The notes under the pieces were generated by a model. That model was not told the origin of the DNA and made no database searches. It saw only the letters and a list, made by a program, of their open reading frames with translations. Shown here in pieces: positions 10,965 to 23,913 of a DNA stretch of 64,000 nt. A program made the position numbers and the translations under genes. Source of the DNA: Corinectria fuckeliana (lineage: Eukaryota > Ascomycota > Sordariomycetes > Hypocreales > Nectriaceae); NCBI GenBank assembly GCA_019137255.1, contig WPDH01000076.1, forward strand, positions 186,001-250,000, given 5' to 3'. Positions within the stretch are counted from its first letter, which is position 1. Each line of letters begins with the position of its first letter.

Positions 10965-11451
10965 GTTGTTTCAGTCGAGTATATCTCGGGAACACACCGA
11001 CTAGGGCGGCTTGTGGGTTCAGTGGACGGACAACTCGATATTCCGCTCTGTTGCGATATTGCTGAAGAAGGAGTACAAGGGAAATTAGGAGATTTCGCTT
11101 CAGCCTGGCCTGCCCGTGATAATAAGGCAGTGAGGCACGAGGGGTCGACTGGGCCACGACGCTGATGACGTGCCCCACAACTTGGAGCTCTCCAAGCCAC
11201 AACTCAATTTGCCACAGTAGACTACTGCTTGGCATTTTTGGGCCAGTGGTCTAGGGTAGCCTCCTTGGTTTTGCTTTCAACTTGACTAAACATTGTTGGT
11301 CTTGACACTTCAGTGGCTTCCTAACGGTATCAAGGTTGGTCATACATCGACTCAGCCAACTTGGCTTCCAATCTACACTAATTTAATTGAGGTTTCAGCC
11401 TCATTACATCCTAACGAGTGCCTAAAGCAAGGTGCAAGGGTCAACTGTGTT
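10965..11451. promoter_or_regulatory. Shared intergenic region of CUE5 and DHX35 homologues
   Basis: A 487-bp spacer between two divergent starts. It must contain both promoters. I see no distinctive element in it. Confidence 0.35.
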
Positions 11452-13529
11452 ATGGCGGACTTAGATCTCGACTCGTCCTTCATACCGGCTTTGCATAAAC
11501 CAGCCGCCTTACTCCCAATCACGAAACACAGAGAGAGCCTGTTGTATGTCATCGAGACGCACTCAGTCACGATCATCATCGGCCAGACGGGTTCTGGTAA
11601 GACGACGCAGATACCCCAATTCCTGGAAAGCGCAGGATGGTGCTCCGGTGGAAAAATCATCGGCGTCACTCAGGTACTCACCGGTCCCAAGACATGACTA
11701 GAATCAATGCTAACGATGGCTCATAGCCTCGCAGAGTTGCAGCCACGACAGTTGCCTTGCGTGTAGCCGAAGAATTTGGCTGTGAGGTCGGCAAGGAGGT
11801 CGGATACTCCATCCGGTTTGAGGATGTCACTTCTGCTGCAACAAAAATCAAGTTTCTTACAGATGGGCTTCTCATCCGAGAAGCCCTCGTGGACCCCTTA
11901 CTGACACGCTACTCCGTCATCATGGTCGATGAAGCCCACGAAAGGTCCATCAGCACAGACATCCTTCTTGGACTACTAAAGAAGATTCGCCGGAAGCGCC
12001 CAGATCTCCGCATTATCATCAGCAGCGCTACGCTCCAAGCGAAAGAATTCCTGGATTTCTTTACACAGCGTAGCGACGACCAAGCTTCCAAGGGGAACGG
12101 CGACGTAAAGGACGCAATTGGAACCATTGTTAGCCTCGAAGGCAGGACATATCCAATTGACATTCTTTACCTGGAGTCTCCTGCTGAGGACTACGTGGAA
12201 AAGGCCGTCAACGTTGTCTGTGACATACACGCCAAAGAGGGCGAAGGAGACATATTGATTTTCTTAACCGGCCGCGAGGAAATTGACAATGCCATCGAAG
12301 CCGTTGCCGACCGGTTGGCTGACATGGACACGAGGCATGGCCCGTTGTTGGCACTGCCTCTGTATGCTGGCCTCTCGAGCGAACAGCAAATGTATATTTT
12401 CGACAAGCCACCCGAGGGAACGAGAAAGGTGGTGTTCTCGACGAACATTGCCGAGGCGTCGGTGACCATCGACGGGATCGTCTTTGTAGTCGACACTGGG
12501 TTTGTCAAGCTGAGGGCGTACAACCCCAGAACTGGCATCGAGTCATTGACAGCAACGCCCGTATCCAAGGCAGCGGCGTCACAACGAGCGGGCAGAGCAG
12601 GCCGAACGCAGCCAGGGAAGTGCTTCCGACTCTACACAGAGCAGAGCTACCAAGCTTTACCCGAAGCCAATGTCCCCGAACTCCAGAGATCAAATTTGGC
12701 CCCTGTTATCTTACAGCTGAAGGCCCTCGGCATCGACAACGTCGTGCGCTTTGACTTCTTGAACTCTCCGCCAGCGGAATTGATGTCCAAAGCACTTGAA
12801 TTACTCTATGCCCTGGGAGCACTGGACGAATACGCGAAGCTGACTAGACCACTGGGATCAAGGATGGCTGAGTTGGCGGTGGAGCCTATGATGGCCAAGA
12901 CGTTGCTCTCGGCTCAGTCGTTCGGCTGTCTGAGCGAGATGTTGACTATTGCGGCGATGACGACTCTGGGTGGGAGCGTATGGTTCCACCACGACGGAGA
13001 GAGGAAGAAGATGGAGACGTCAAGGAGGAAGTTTGCAGTGGAAGAGGGCGATCACCTGACACTACTAAATGCCTACCAAGCCTTTGTCACAAAGGGGAAG
13101 AAGGAAGCAAGATTCTGCCACGAGAACAACCTCAATTACAAGTCAATGACCCGGGCAGTGAGCATCCGGGCACAGCTCAAGCGGTACCTGGAGCGGTTCA
13201 GCATCAACGTGGACGAGACCCTGGCCGGCCAGACGCCGGCGGACAACACGACGAAGGCGGAGCAGATCCGGCGGTGCTTGACGGCTGGCTACTTTGCGCA
13301 CGTCGCCAGGATGCAGCCCGATGGGACGTTCCGGAACGTCGAGGGCGGTACGGTTCTATACGCGCACCCGAGCTCGCTCATGTTCAACCGTAAAGCGGAC
13401 TGGGTCATCTTCCACGAGGTGATGGAAACCGGCGGCAAGATCTTCATCCGAGATCTAACCAAGATTGAGAAGGGCTGGCTGCTGGAGTACGCTCCCGAAT
13501 TCTACAAGGTGGCAGACAGGCCCGGGTGA
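11452..13529 (+). CDS. DHX35: DEAH-box RNA helicase, DHX35 type
   Basis: Two exons, 11452..11673 and 11727..13529, around a 53-nt intron with a CTAAC branch site, give 674 aa. All helicase motifs are visible: I GQTGSGKTT (44-52), Ia TQPRRVAA spanning the splice, Ib TDGLLIREAL, II DEAH, III SAT, IV ILIFLTGREEI, V TNIAEASVTIDG and VI QRAGRAGRTQPGKCFRLY. A winged-helix/ratchet region and an OB-fold end follow (WVIFHEVMETGGKIFIRD). The short N-terminus without S1 or other extensions separates it from Prp2, Prp16, Prp22 and Prp43 and fits DHX35, a spliceosome-associated helicase present in intron-rich fungi and absent from S. cerevisiae. The exact DEAH subfamily is inferred; the helicase identity is certain. 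Confidence 0.88.
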
Positions 13530-14582
13530 GGGGAGATGAGACGACCGGCGACCGGCGACTGGCACGTTTTGGCTCACCTTCTCCCGTACCGAGAGCCTGT
13601 GGATTCATCAATTACAGTATACTAGTAGAGGAGGCGTCCTTCGCGTTGGGGAGGATTTCTTGGATGAGTTTCACGACGAGGGGAAACGCAAGGATCTCGG
13701 AGGCCGCAAGGGCTGAGGGATTTGCAGGCGAGATGCCATTGCTTGTTGGGTGTGGTTAGTGGGTGGTGTAACCTGGGGCTGGCCGCAGCTGCAAGGGGAC
13801 GGAGGATCACATGTGGTAACAGGAATAGGTATAATCATAGTAAATGCAGCAGCAGCTTGGGTTGATGGCACACGCAATTGCCTTCCTGAGTGATGAGTGA
13901 GTATCATTGCGGGGCGAGTGTGTGAGGTATATTCAACTAATAAGTCATGGGGACATGGGCAGATAGAGCATGGCGGTTCTTGATAACAGCAACCCCGACC
14001 AGAGATGCTGGAAAGTGATTACTATAATATTCACACGTACATAGTAGACCGAGTTGGGTTAGGGGCCGCAGTCCCGGCCGCAAATGCGGGCGTCTCGGGG
14101 CGACGGTCATTGTCTATATCAAACAACGGACCAGACAAGACGAGCAGGGCAGAGCTGACGTGCGTCTGGCGGCAAGAAGTGGCAATTTCGCCAACAGATG
14201 GGCTTTTCTGCAGTGGGTATTCGTAGTGGTATCCGAATAATGGGAGGCAACCTTGCCATCCCACGTTGCCGGTTTTGCATTGTCGAGGCTGGCGTTCCTG
14301 TAATCTTGCATCCAATCTAGGGCCAGAGATGAAAAGAGTCATCTCCGCCGCTGAGAGGATTGCGTGGAACAAACCCACCACCCACCCAGTGGTGAACAAC
14401 ACAGCGCGCTTGTGCCAGGGGTCCACTTGGCGATTGGATGGGGACGGGAATAATCACTATGAATACGTATTTTAGTTGTCCTATGTATGCCGTCTCACCG
14501 AGCTGAATGACACCGACCCGAGTGAGAAGCTCACAATCTGGGAGTGGCGCCGTCTGGACTACTACTAGGTAGATCAGCACGT

Positions 14583-14612
14583 ACGTACTTCGTATGTACG
14601 TACGAAGTACGT
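14583..14612. repeat. Perfect inverted repeat, 12-bp arms, 6-bp loop
   Basis: ACGTACTTCGTA (14583-14594) is followed after six bases by its exact reverse complement (14601-14612). Related GTACGAA/TTCGTAC words recur nearby at about 14817, 14978 and 15000. Function unknown. Confidence 0.7.
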
Positions 14613-16314
14613 GTGAAGGAGCGAGATTAGACAGAGTGCGAGATCCGATACGTATCTGGTTGTTAATGAGTGATTACCTAGAGACTGCCCCCCTGTAGTG
14701 GCTATGTAAGGTAGTATAGGGTCCGGGGTGATATTCAAGGACAGGAGCTGAGGTACCCGGTACTTGATGGCAACCACATCACAGCACGAGAAGGGATCTA
14801 CGAAAGTACTTAGTATGTACGAATACTGTCAGCCTGGGCATTGAACCCGTAAGTTAGTTCAGTGGCGGCGGGCACACCACGACGGACACAACGTGAGTCG
14901 GTGGTGAGACCATCAAGTCAATTAGATCCGATATTAAGAGACAAATGGACATCATTTTCTGTATGTAGCAGGGATGTACGAATACCCGAGGTACTTACTT
15001 CGTACAAATGACGGTGACGGCGTACCTGCATTAAGCGCCACTTTGTGGATGAGGATGCGCGGTCAGGTTTTTCCCCTTACAGCCCCTCAGGTGCGTTAAG
15101 CCAAGGCCCCCCATCCCATGGCCTTAGGGAATTAGGCCAGCCAGTCTGGTGCGTCGCGTGCCTGGATTTGCGGGGATCAATGGGAGCTAAAGCGGGATGT
15201 TGTGCAAAACGAAGAAATGCAACATGCACACCCACTCGTTTTGATCTCTGTTGTGACGAATGAGGCTTGCTGTGTAGTCTAGGTTGGCGATTCATTATGC
15301 AGGCACCTGACCTGCCCTGCAGTTGTTGATACCAACGGATGTGATGAATGTCTCTGATCCAAGGACATGGCGCTAATGAGGGCGCTGGATTGTTGGAAAT
15401 TTAGTCGTAAAATAGTAAAGAGACGCAGCACGTGCTGGTTTCCTTTTTTTTTTTTTTTTTGATGAATCAATGTCGCCGTCTTTGATGGAGAGAAAGCGAG
15501 AGCGAGAAGGATACCCATACATGGATGGATATCTTGATGATTCCATGCAACCTAAGAACCAACAACCCCTGGACACGGACTGAAGCCCAAGGGCACTCGT
15601 CGCTTTCTTCCTTGGTTCCTTGGTTCTGATTCCTTGGCCATTGGTGCGCGCCGCGGGTGTCTCATCCGTCGCCGTAGCCAACGCCGGTTCATGTCTTCTT
15701 GCTCAATGGGCTGCAGGGTCTCGCCGTGGTGAGTGGTGAGTGGTGAGATGGCGACGGCGGTTTGGGTGGATAGCCGCCCCTTTCGCCCAATCTCTTGCCT
15801 GTGCTTCCCCCCCTCCCCTTTGCGTCTCTGCAAGGGTCCAAGCATCCCAGGATCCAAGAAGCCCCGAGAGGTAGATCCACACTTTAATCTCTCTTGGAGA
15901 GGTCTGCAAGGAAACCCGACGCAAAGTGTCCAATGAGGTTCTGGATGCCGGGGGGTCGAGGCCAGGTTCGACTGGACCGTCGACCGCCTGTTCAGGGGAG
16001 GACGAGGAGAGGGATCCATCATGGGCTGGGCGACGGGATGGAGATGGAGATGGATATCGCAACTCGTCGTCACTCACTGGCCGTCGCCCATCGGATGATG
16101 AGAGGACGAGAAAGGCCAGGACGTCGGAGGAGAGGGGATTCGTTGATTAATTTGATCCATTTGGGGGCGCCCCTCCCGGAGAAGACGGGAGCACCCAATT
16201 TAGACACATGGAGGAGCCACAACGGAGTTTATTATTATGAGTCCAACGGCGCCATGGAGGTCGCTTGATGCCCTGCAAGGTGCTGGTAGGTACCTAGTAG
16301 TAATCTACCTACCT

Positions 16315-16330
16315 CTACTACTAGTAGTAG
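16315..16330. repeat. 16-bp perfect palindrome
   Basis: CTACTACTAGTAGTAG is its own reverse complement. It lies within a cluster of CTAC/GTAG and ACCT/AGGT words between 16289 and 16335. Confidence 0.65.
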
Positions 16331-16360
16331 GTACCGGACAGTCATTACCAGTGCAGAGAG

Positions 16361-16380
16361 CCAAGTACCTAGGTACTTGG
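16361..16380. repeat. 20-bp perfect palindrome
   Basis: CCAAGTACCTAGGTACTTGG reads the same on both strands without a spacer. It sits 31 bp after the previous palindrome, about 870 bp upstream of the membrane-protein start at 17247. Confidence 0.75.
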
Positions 16381-17246
16381 GCCTAAGTACGCAGTACGCA
16401 GCCCGCTGTAGCCACCTGGGCTAGGGGGCTGGACAGGGCACCTAGGCCTGGGCCGCGCCGCCTCGTCCCAGCCGTCTGTCCCATCCGTCGGGGCCCTGGT
16501 CCTCCACTCCTCGTGCGCGCAGGCCCTGAGGTGCACGCCGTCCATGCTCCGTACGCCGCCCCGTACTCCCGTACTCCCGTCCATCCATTTCGTCTCTTCC
16601 TCCCTCTTGGCTTCCTCCCGCGACTCTCTTCTACATCGTCAGTCCCTCGCTTTTCCCTCCAACTGTCGACGACCACGAAGACGACGGCAGCCCCTCCGTC
16701 TCTCGCTCTCCTTTGCCTGCCAGCGGGCTTGTCACTCTTTTATTTGCCTTAATTCGGGATCGCTGTCTTTTGTTGACATCCTACCGTCGTCCATTCCTTT
16801 CGTTGTCTCGCGTCAAGTGCTACACTCGTTCAGCGCAACCAGACTGTCCCTCTTTATACAATATCACCGCCAGATCCCTGACTTCTCGCTCGCTCGCTTT
16901 TTGGATCATCTGGCTTCTGTTTTGGATATTTTGCAACTCGATCCTCTGCGCCTCTCTGATTTCAGCCTCCCGACGAAGCGAAGAATACATCCATCCATCG
17001 ACCGCTGCGTTGCCCCGACAAACATTCAGCCCCGACATCAACACGCCCTCTCGATCTTTCCAGCAAATCGTAAATCTTAATGGTCATGAACGCTGCTTTG
17101 GGAATTTAATTCGAGAAATCCCTTAATTATCTACATCGAAAAGTCCAAGACTCGCGTGCTTTGAGGAGGGAAGCTTATCGGCGCTTCCTTGTCGTCCCTT
17201 CTCTTGAGTCGCTGGTAGTACGCATATCAACAAACACTATTTCACT

Positions 17247-19628
17247 ATGGAAATCACCCGCCGCACCGAAGGCTATCGCCTACAGCCTCGAATCAACCTT
17301 CGACGAGATGTTCCACCCGCCATCGCCGAGACTGCCACGACCACGACCAATATCATCACCCGAATTCTTGGCCGATCAGAGTCCGACAAGTGCAAGGAGT
17401 CTCCCAACTCTAATACTTGCGAGAAGCCTGCCAGCGTCGGCACGGGTCTAATTGTCGCCGTCGTCGTGTATGTCCACTAAAAACCCCTTGAGCTCTGGAG
17501 CCTGTTGGTTGAGATGGCATTGTACTGATTATTCCTTTAGTGTTCCCGTTGTGCTTCTTGCGGGCCTTCTTTTTTACCTTCATCGAAGAAACGTTCAGAA
17601 ACAGCACCTGGAGGACATTCAGGACCCCCACAAGAGCTTGGATTTTGGTCTGGGAGATGGCAAGAAGTCCAACCGCAAGAGTCTCTTCATGGGAGGAGGG
17701 GGGGAGAAGGGCATTCACCACAAACAGAGCCAGCTTTCCATGGACATGAACCTCTCATCCCCATATCTCCTGCCCCCAGGTCTGCAACAGTCTCAAGACT
17801 CTCTTCACTCCCTTGCCCGTTCGATTGGCAACGACCACCATGACCCGTACCAGCAGGTCACCCTCTACACCAACAGCGAAACTGGTTCCATGAGATCTAT
17901 GCCTTACAGCAAAGATTCGTCATCCCTCTACACCAAGTCAAGCAACAAGCGCATGTCTGTCACCACCGGACGGTCTATTCATTCTCAGAGACCCCCTCCT
18001 CGAACCAACTCGCTCCCCAAGTCGCCGACCTCGCCAGAGGACGGCAAGATTAACCCTTTCGCCGTCCCCATGGTGCCTGAGCCCGCTCACAAGACCCAAT
18101 CTCCTGTCGAATCTGATGGCGGAACTTTCCAGCCAAAGGCCATCATTCCCGAGATTGGCAATGTCTCCGATTTCGATGACAAGCTCGACACCCACATTCA
18201 GCAACCGCAGCCTGCTCTAGCCAAAAGCCCCCAGTTTGAGCTCCCTCCTCTTTCCGAAGCTAGCAACAGCAATACTGGTACTCCCGTCTCGGACGGTTTC
18301 CCTCTGCCTCCTCATCGAGGTCGGGAGTCGAACGGTGTTGGTCTTGGTCTGAACTTCCATCTGCCCAAGGGTCCCGTTTCCCCAGGCCACGACGCCCCGC
18401 TCTCCGCCCCTCTCCCGATGCACGGCCAACAGCACAATGGTTCTCAGTTCAACGCGTACCAGCCTGAGATTCAGACCTCTCACCACTTTGATGATTTCGA
18501 GGATCTCGATCATGGTCGCTCTGCTCAGCGAGCCTCATTCGTGGAGGATATTCCTCCGCAACAGCAGGCACAGGGCCTTGGAATTCCCCAGCAGAACAAC
18601 AAGAGACTATCTGTTGGATTCCGCCCCTTGCCCCCGGATGAAGTTACCGAGTCTGAGGACCCCGAGTACCGTGCTAACCGTATTCGATCCTTCTACAAGG
18701 AGTACTTCGAGGACAGCAGTAAGGAACCGCCGCCACCCATGCCAGCGCCTCCCCGAGCCGGACAGCAGTACTACGAGGACTACGACCAGGGTTATCTGGG
18801 CGAGTCGGCCGCCTACTTCGACCCTGAAAGCAACGCCTTTGTCATGCCGTATGCGGAGCCTGTCACTCGACGTGCTATGACGCCTCCTCCATCTGGCCGT
18901 AACTTCCGTGGCGGTCCTGGTGGACCTGGACCCCGTGGACCCCGTCCCCATGGGCCCCGAGGCTCGCTCGGAGGCATGAGCTCTCCTGGTGGTCCCCGAG
19001 GCCGCCCCCGTGCCGGATCCGCTTTTGGCCCTCGTGCCGGATCATCCCTTGGTCCCCGACCCGACTCCTCCGCGTCCGCCAGAGTGCGCCAGCTGCCTAA
19101 GAAGAACCTCCCGCCACCAGCAGCCCTTACTACGCTACCCACGCCCTCGAAGCTCAAGGATGATTCTTTTGCTCTCCTCGGCGCCATCGACTTTGCCCCT
19201 CCTGATACTTTCAAGGATACTGTAGCCGGCCGCTCTCAAAGTCCGTTCGGTGAGAGGCGCGCCTACTCTCCCCAGGTGCCTGCTGCTACTCCGGTTGTTT
19301 CAGCCTTTGAGGAGCTAGCCGCTCTCCCCAGCCCGTAAGTATATGACTGACGCATGCATTGGAACACAAACTAACTGGTGATAGTCATTTGCTTCGCAAG
19401 TCGAGTACGTTCACTGGTCTGGACTTCGCCCCCCCTAAGAAGTTCAAGGATGCAGACAACATGAGCGATGCTGGAAGTATCAGGAGTAACCGCAGCGGTA
19501 TCTCGCAAGCCCAGCTTGGAGCTATTCGCGGCGGGGCGGGGCGTGTCAGCCGTCTTCCGGGAGACACTGTCTTCACGCAAGCCTCGTTCACTGACCAACT
19601 GAAGCCTCAATGGGGAATGCGCACCTGA
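17247..19628 (+). CDS. Single-pass membrane protein with long Pro/Ser-rich tail (Skg6/Tos2-like layout)
   Basis: Three exons, 17247..17467, 17541..19334 and 19385..19628, give 752 aa. A short N-terminal part (about 64 residues, basic then Thr-rich, no signal peptide) precedes one membrane span at about 65-90 (GTGLIVAVVV into VVLLAGLLFYLHRR). The first intron splits the span. The remaining 660 residues are hydrophilic, rich in Ser, Pro and Gln, with HLEDIQDPHKSLDFG just after the span, an RGPGGPGPRGPRPHGPRG-like stretch and two related FAPP motifs (IDFAPPDTFKD and LDFAPPKKFKD). This N-out, long cytoplasmic tail design resembles the yeast bud-site proteins Skg6 and Tos2, but I cannot prove homology. 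The leader is strongly pyrimidine-rich. Confidence 0.8.
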
Positions 19629-22600
19629 GCGCATACATCTTAGCCTCTAGTGTCTGAGGCTACAGCTGGTGATACCGCAAAGGTCGCTCTCGAGGCCTTG
19701 GCGTTTCTGGCATTTGCATTACATCACAGCGTGCGCCGGACTAGTCATTTTTGCACATTTCTTTTCCCGCTTCATAGGCGTATCTTGAGGGTCATAACGA
19801 CTGGCGATTTATTTTTCTCATACTGTCGGAGAACTTGCAAGGCTTTGCATATAGAATGGTAGGAAAACCACACGACAAACTAGACGACGACCGCCTTTCT
19901 GGACGACGTCCAGCAAACTGTACATAGGTCAATTGGATGTGGTGTTGGCCACTTCAATCAACACTGTCATATTTCTACGGGAACTTTGGATCATGTCTTG
20001 TGTGTGAAGCAATTGTGGCTATGTCAGTGACCCAGGAGTAAGCGTCGCTCTCGTCAAACGTATGGAATTAAATAAGTTTGCTTGAGGCCACAATCGAATA
20101 GCCTGAACATGGATGGCGATACTTAGTCTAGGTGCTCTTAACGGTTTTAATAAGCGTGAACTGCTGTTTGTTTTGAGTTGAATCGAACTCTACTTGAGTA
20201 GTACGTAACTGTCAAAACTTTAGAGTATAGCTTTAGGTGACGGGTATAAAAGTCGGCGTCTGTAAAGTTATTAGTAACGTTAGTAAGGACGGTGAAAATT
20301 GGGAGTTTACCCAGACACGAAGGTGCTTCAGAGGGGTGATCTTATCGACTATGGAAGCTTTGGAACTTTCTACTGAGTTCCTCACTTGCATTTCCCTGCT
20401 TTCAGTGGCCAGTTGTCATTTAGTTGTTCCTTGCATGATTACGCGTTCTGCTAGATAGGATACGCGAGGCTTAATACTGGGACCGGTGTTTGTTTATTGT
20501 ATGCAGTCTCGATTGTGGTTCTGCTTGGCTGCGCTATTACGGACTGATGTATATACGAGCTCATCTATTGGATATGGCTGAAGTAGGATGCAGGCCCAGA
20601 GGGGGCTTGGGGGCTTAAGCTACATAATAGCGGCTCACCTAGATAGACCTAGGAACAAACCCCATTGGCATGGCAAAGGGAACAATGGAAACGTTTCCGT
20701 GGGTCGATTGCCGTTCGGCAGGAGACTAGGACGGCTCGGGTTGGCGCTGAGCCACTGTAGAACTGGTACAGTGTACCCAAGCGACCAAGGCGGATCACGA
20801 CATGAGGGACAAAATCCTTCATCCTGCGGAGCTTCCGAGCCCCGTTTGCTGATGGCGGCTGACTGTTGGAGGATGTCGCGAGCCAACATGAGACTGCGAC
20901 TGGGCACAAGCAGAGTCTGTGCTGTACGAAAGAGTTACTCAGTACGTAACTTGGGACCGGGCGGCGTCATCATGGTGAACCAGACGATTTGGGGTCCGCT
21001 AAAGACACGCGACCAACTTCCTATTTTTGGAGGCAGCGGAGGGGCCAGATGAGGAGTGGGGATGGGTTGGTGGCTGAGATCTTGGAACACGATAAGAGAC
21101 ACGCACAAATAGAGAGCAAGACAGCGAGTGTGTGGATGAATTCAAGGTGAGCGAGCGGAGGTAATCCTGATGATCTTCTACTAGGGGAAGGGAATTGATT
21201 TCTTGGTGTCCCAATATCGATCAGTTCTGGTCATCGATCCGACCGGCACAAGATCTGGATCGGGATACAGGTCCACTGTTACGGGTAGGGATTTCAAGGG
21301 ATTGTTGGAACTTGGCAGCGGTATGATGTACGAATAAATATGGGATGCTTTGACTGCTGAAAGAAGCCGTTGCACGCGGCTGGGAGATGCCCATTGACAC
21401 ACACACACACACACATGAGTGTATCTTCCAGCCAGGCTTGTCTCGTTGCTGGCCCCTTCTGGGCTGTGTGCGCGCCGCAGCTCATTGAACGATGAGTTCC
21501 AAGATGGGTGGGGGGAGGGGGGAGGAGGCATTTCGGTGGACGAAGTGGGAGAACAGGATTGTGATGGTCCGGGGGTTGTACATTGGGTCAATCTTTGTAT
21601 GAGTTGGATGATCCCTTTGTCCTCTCACTCTAGGAGACGGCTAATTCGGTAGGTAAGTGGAGGGAGAGGGAGAGGGTGGATGGGAATGTTTGCGGACAAG
21701 TATTGAAGCATGTACATAATAGTATAGTATATATATAAAGACGGGAGACACGCTGCGATTCATTCCATTCGTTAGATGAATGCTGCCGATGATGATTGAC
21801 CGTACAGTAACGTTACAGGCGGGTCCCCTAGTTTCCCCGGCGGACCTTTTTGCTCCCCATCGCGATGACATCCCAATGAGGAAAAGATTGCAAGGCCTTC
21901 TCCATTGGGCAGCGATCTTCCTCTGCCGACGATGAAGAGGAAATTGGAGCTGCCCGTGCCCTTGATATCCGGTGAACGGGGGCAATCCCTACGGCAAAAC
22001 ATCATCACTCGACCATCCTCCGTACATACAGTACTACTAGATTGATCCGCTGCGGACCTCACGGTGGCATGTAATTACGTACGATGTAGATGGATGCTGA
22101 GGCACCTGAGCTTCTTGTCTAGAGAGGGCTGGCGCTGGAATCTTGCGCCACTCAATGGCCTGCTAGCCGCGGCACCTGAACTATTTACGTGGGTAGATGA
22201 TGTGCAGTGCAGCAGTCGCCTCCTCGTATCGTGTGGCACGCGCTTGGCCATAGGCTTCCAAGGCGCTACCTAGACCTCTAGCTGGACTGGAATACGATGC
22301 GATAATGGAGGACCAAGCCTGGAACGTCCATTTGCTGGTGTTGGGTTCGGATTGGGAAAGGGGGGGCAGAGAACGACGAAGATGGCAGACCTGACCACCT
22401 GTAAATCTGCTACGGTGTATGTACTGCATGCAGCAAGCCAGACCAGAGTCCGCGCCCGACTGCAGTATGTACATGGCCATCCATACCATGGCAGGGTTAA
22501 GCCAGCTAGCAGCACACATATTCGCCCGTTCCAGTACGTCCATGGCTTTAAGCACAATTGCCATGTCGAGGTGGCCTTGACCTTGCGGCCGCCCGTCTAT

Positions 22601-23913
22601 TATTACGGAGTAGACCTAGGCCTAGTACCTAGGCTGCGCCGGGACTTGGTGCGGACTCGGACCTTTTGGACTTGGAAGAAGTTGGACGTTAGTCCCATGC
22701 TTGCTGCAGTCTGTACGAAGTAATCTGGCCTGCAGCAAGTCGAATTTGACCTCGCTCTTCCGCCTCTCAATCCCCATCCCTGAATTCTTTCCAGAGTGGG
22801 TAGGTAGGTAGGTATCCAGTCCTGTAACTTAACCTAACGTTCCTTGGGGGTTTTCCCGCAGTGCTTTCCTCGTCGTCGTCGTCGTCGTCTTCTTCTTCTT
22901 CTTCTTTGGGCGTGCATTACTAGGCACAGTAAAGACACAGGACGCTCTCCAGTCAGACCTACTACTCGCAGAAGCCTACGAGGTATTCCCGTCGAGCATC
23001 GACCGTCAAGCGTCAAGCGTCGGCTTCCTCCAAGTTGATCTTGGCAGTGGAGGCCCCAAACTCCACCCCACCGCGACCGCCGAGAAAACGGGCAGCGCCG
23101 CTATTACCCAGTAATTAGCGAGTGGTTTGAGTTCCAGCGCCTCCCCAGTGGTCCCAACACCCACCGGAACCTTAACAGCCCAGCGCTGAACGCGCAGTAG
23201 AACAATAAACTTGGAAGTGGGAGGGGAAAAAAAGACGCGCTCCACGCTGCAGCAGTCCATCTTATCCACTGTTGACAGGCCCCGGTACCGTCCGTACTGG
23301 ACCGCGACCGCCTAACTGCCCTGTCCTGCCCTGCCCTGCCGCTGCCTCTGCTACCCACTGCCTCCCCTTCTTCGCACGCACTGTTCCGCCATCCGTCAAC
23401 CGCCATCCAACCATTCTCCCGCGTCTCGTCCATCCACGACCCGGCTTCGAAACGCTCTCTCTAACAATCCCTCCCCCTTCCGGCCTGCGAACCGCCTCGT
23501 CTAGGCCCTCTCGCGGCAAACACAATTAACAGGTACGTCGTCCGTCGCAGCCCTCGCTCGTTCTCATCCGATCCCGCGCTATCGTTGCCGCTATGCGCTG
23601 CCATGCGCCTGCCCGTTTGCCCGCTCGCGAGAGAACCCACTCCCATTCCCATACGAGTCGGAGGAGGGTCTTCCCACAAAGTATTGAGGCCAACATTCCT
23701 TGCCTTCATGACCACCTTCAATATACCCTCCTCGCCCTTGATTCCCCTGATTCCCTTCATTACCTTCCCCTGGCCCATCTTTTGCCAATCTCGACTGCTT
23801 TCCGCTTCTCTGCTCCTTTCCCGTCGCCGTGCTTCGCGTGAAGCATCGTCCGACCACTGACAATGTTCCTCTACGACAGGCAGTTGCCCAGCGTGAGCAC
23901 TCCGGGCCTCGCA
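19629..23913. other. 4.3-kb intergenic region with microsatellites and a probable 5' UTR intron
   Basis: No coding region could be supported. It contains an (AC)9 run at 21397-21414, a TA-rich stretch near 21720-21738, one TACGGAGTA copy (22604-22612), an ACCTAGG-type cluster near 22614-22635, a GTAGG tetranucleotide run at about 22799-22812 and a (CGT)n(CTT)n run at 22871-22907. A donor GTACGT at 23533, a perfect ACTGAC branch site at 23856-23861 and an acceptor ending at 23879 suggest a 347-nt intron in the leader of the next gene. Confidence 0.5.

Larger units (their letters stand above)
13530..17246. other. 3.7-kb intergenic region with palindromes and a poly-T run
   Basis: No coding region could be supported on either strand. 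The first few hundred bases should be the 3' UTR of the helicase, and the CT-rich stretch from about 16550 the leader of the gene at 17247. In between lie several perfect palindromes and hairpins (listed separately), a 17-T run at 15444-15460, and repeated TAGGTACC/GTAC-type words. Short open frames around 15550-16150 overlap each other on both strands and look random. Confidence 0.5.

Noticed and set aside
15552..16073. 173-codon minus-strand open frame
   Set aside because: Overlapping frames of similar length exist on both strands here; none looks like protein.
20588..21052. 154-codon plus-strand frame
   Set aside because: No protein-like pattern and opposed by several minus-strand frames.
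22181..22564. 127-codon minus-strand open frame
   Set aside because: No recognisable motif, overlapped by another frame, in a spacer with microsatellites.
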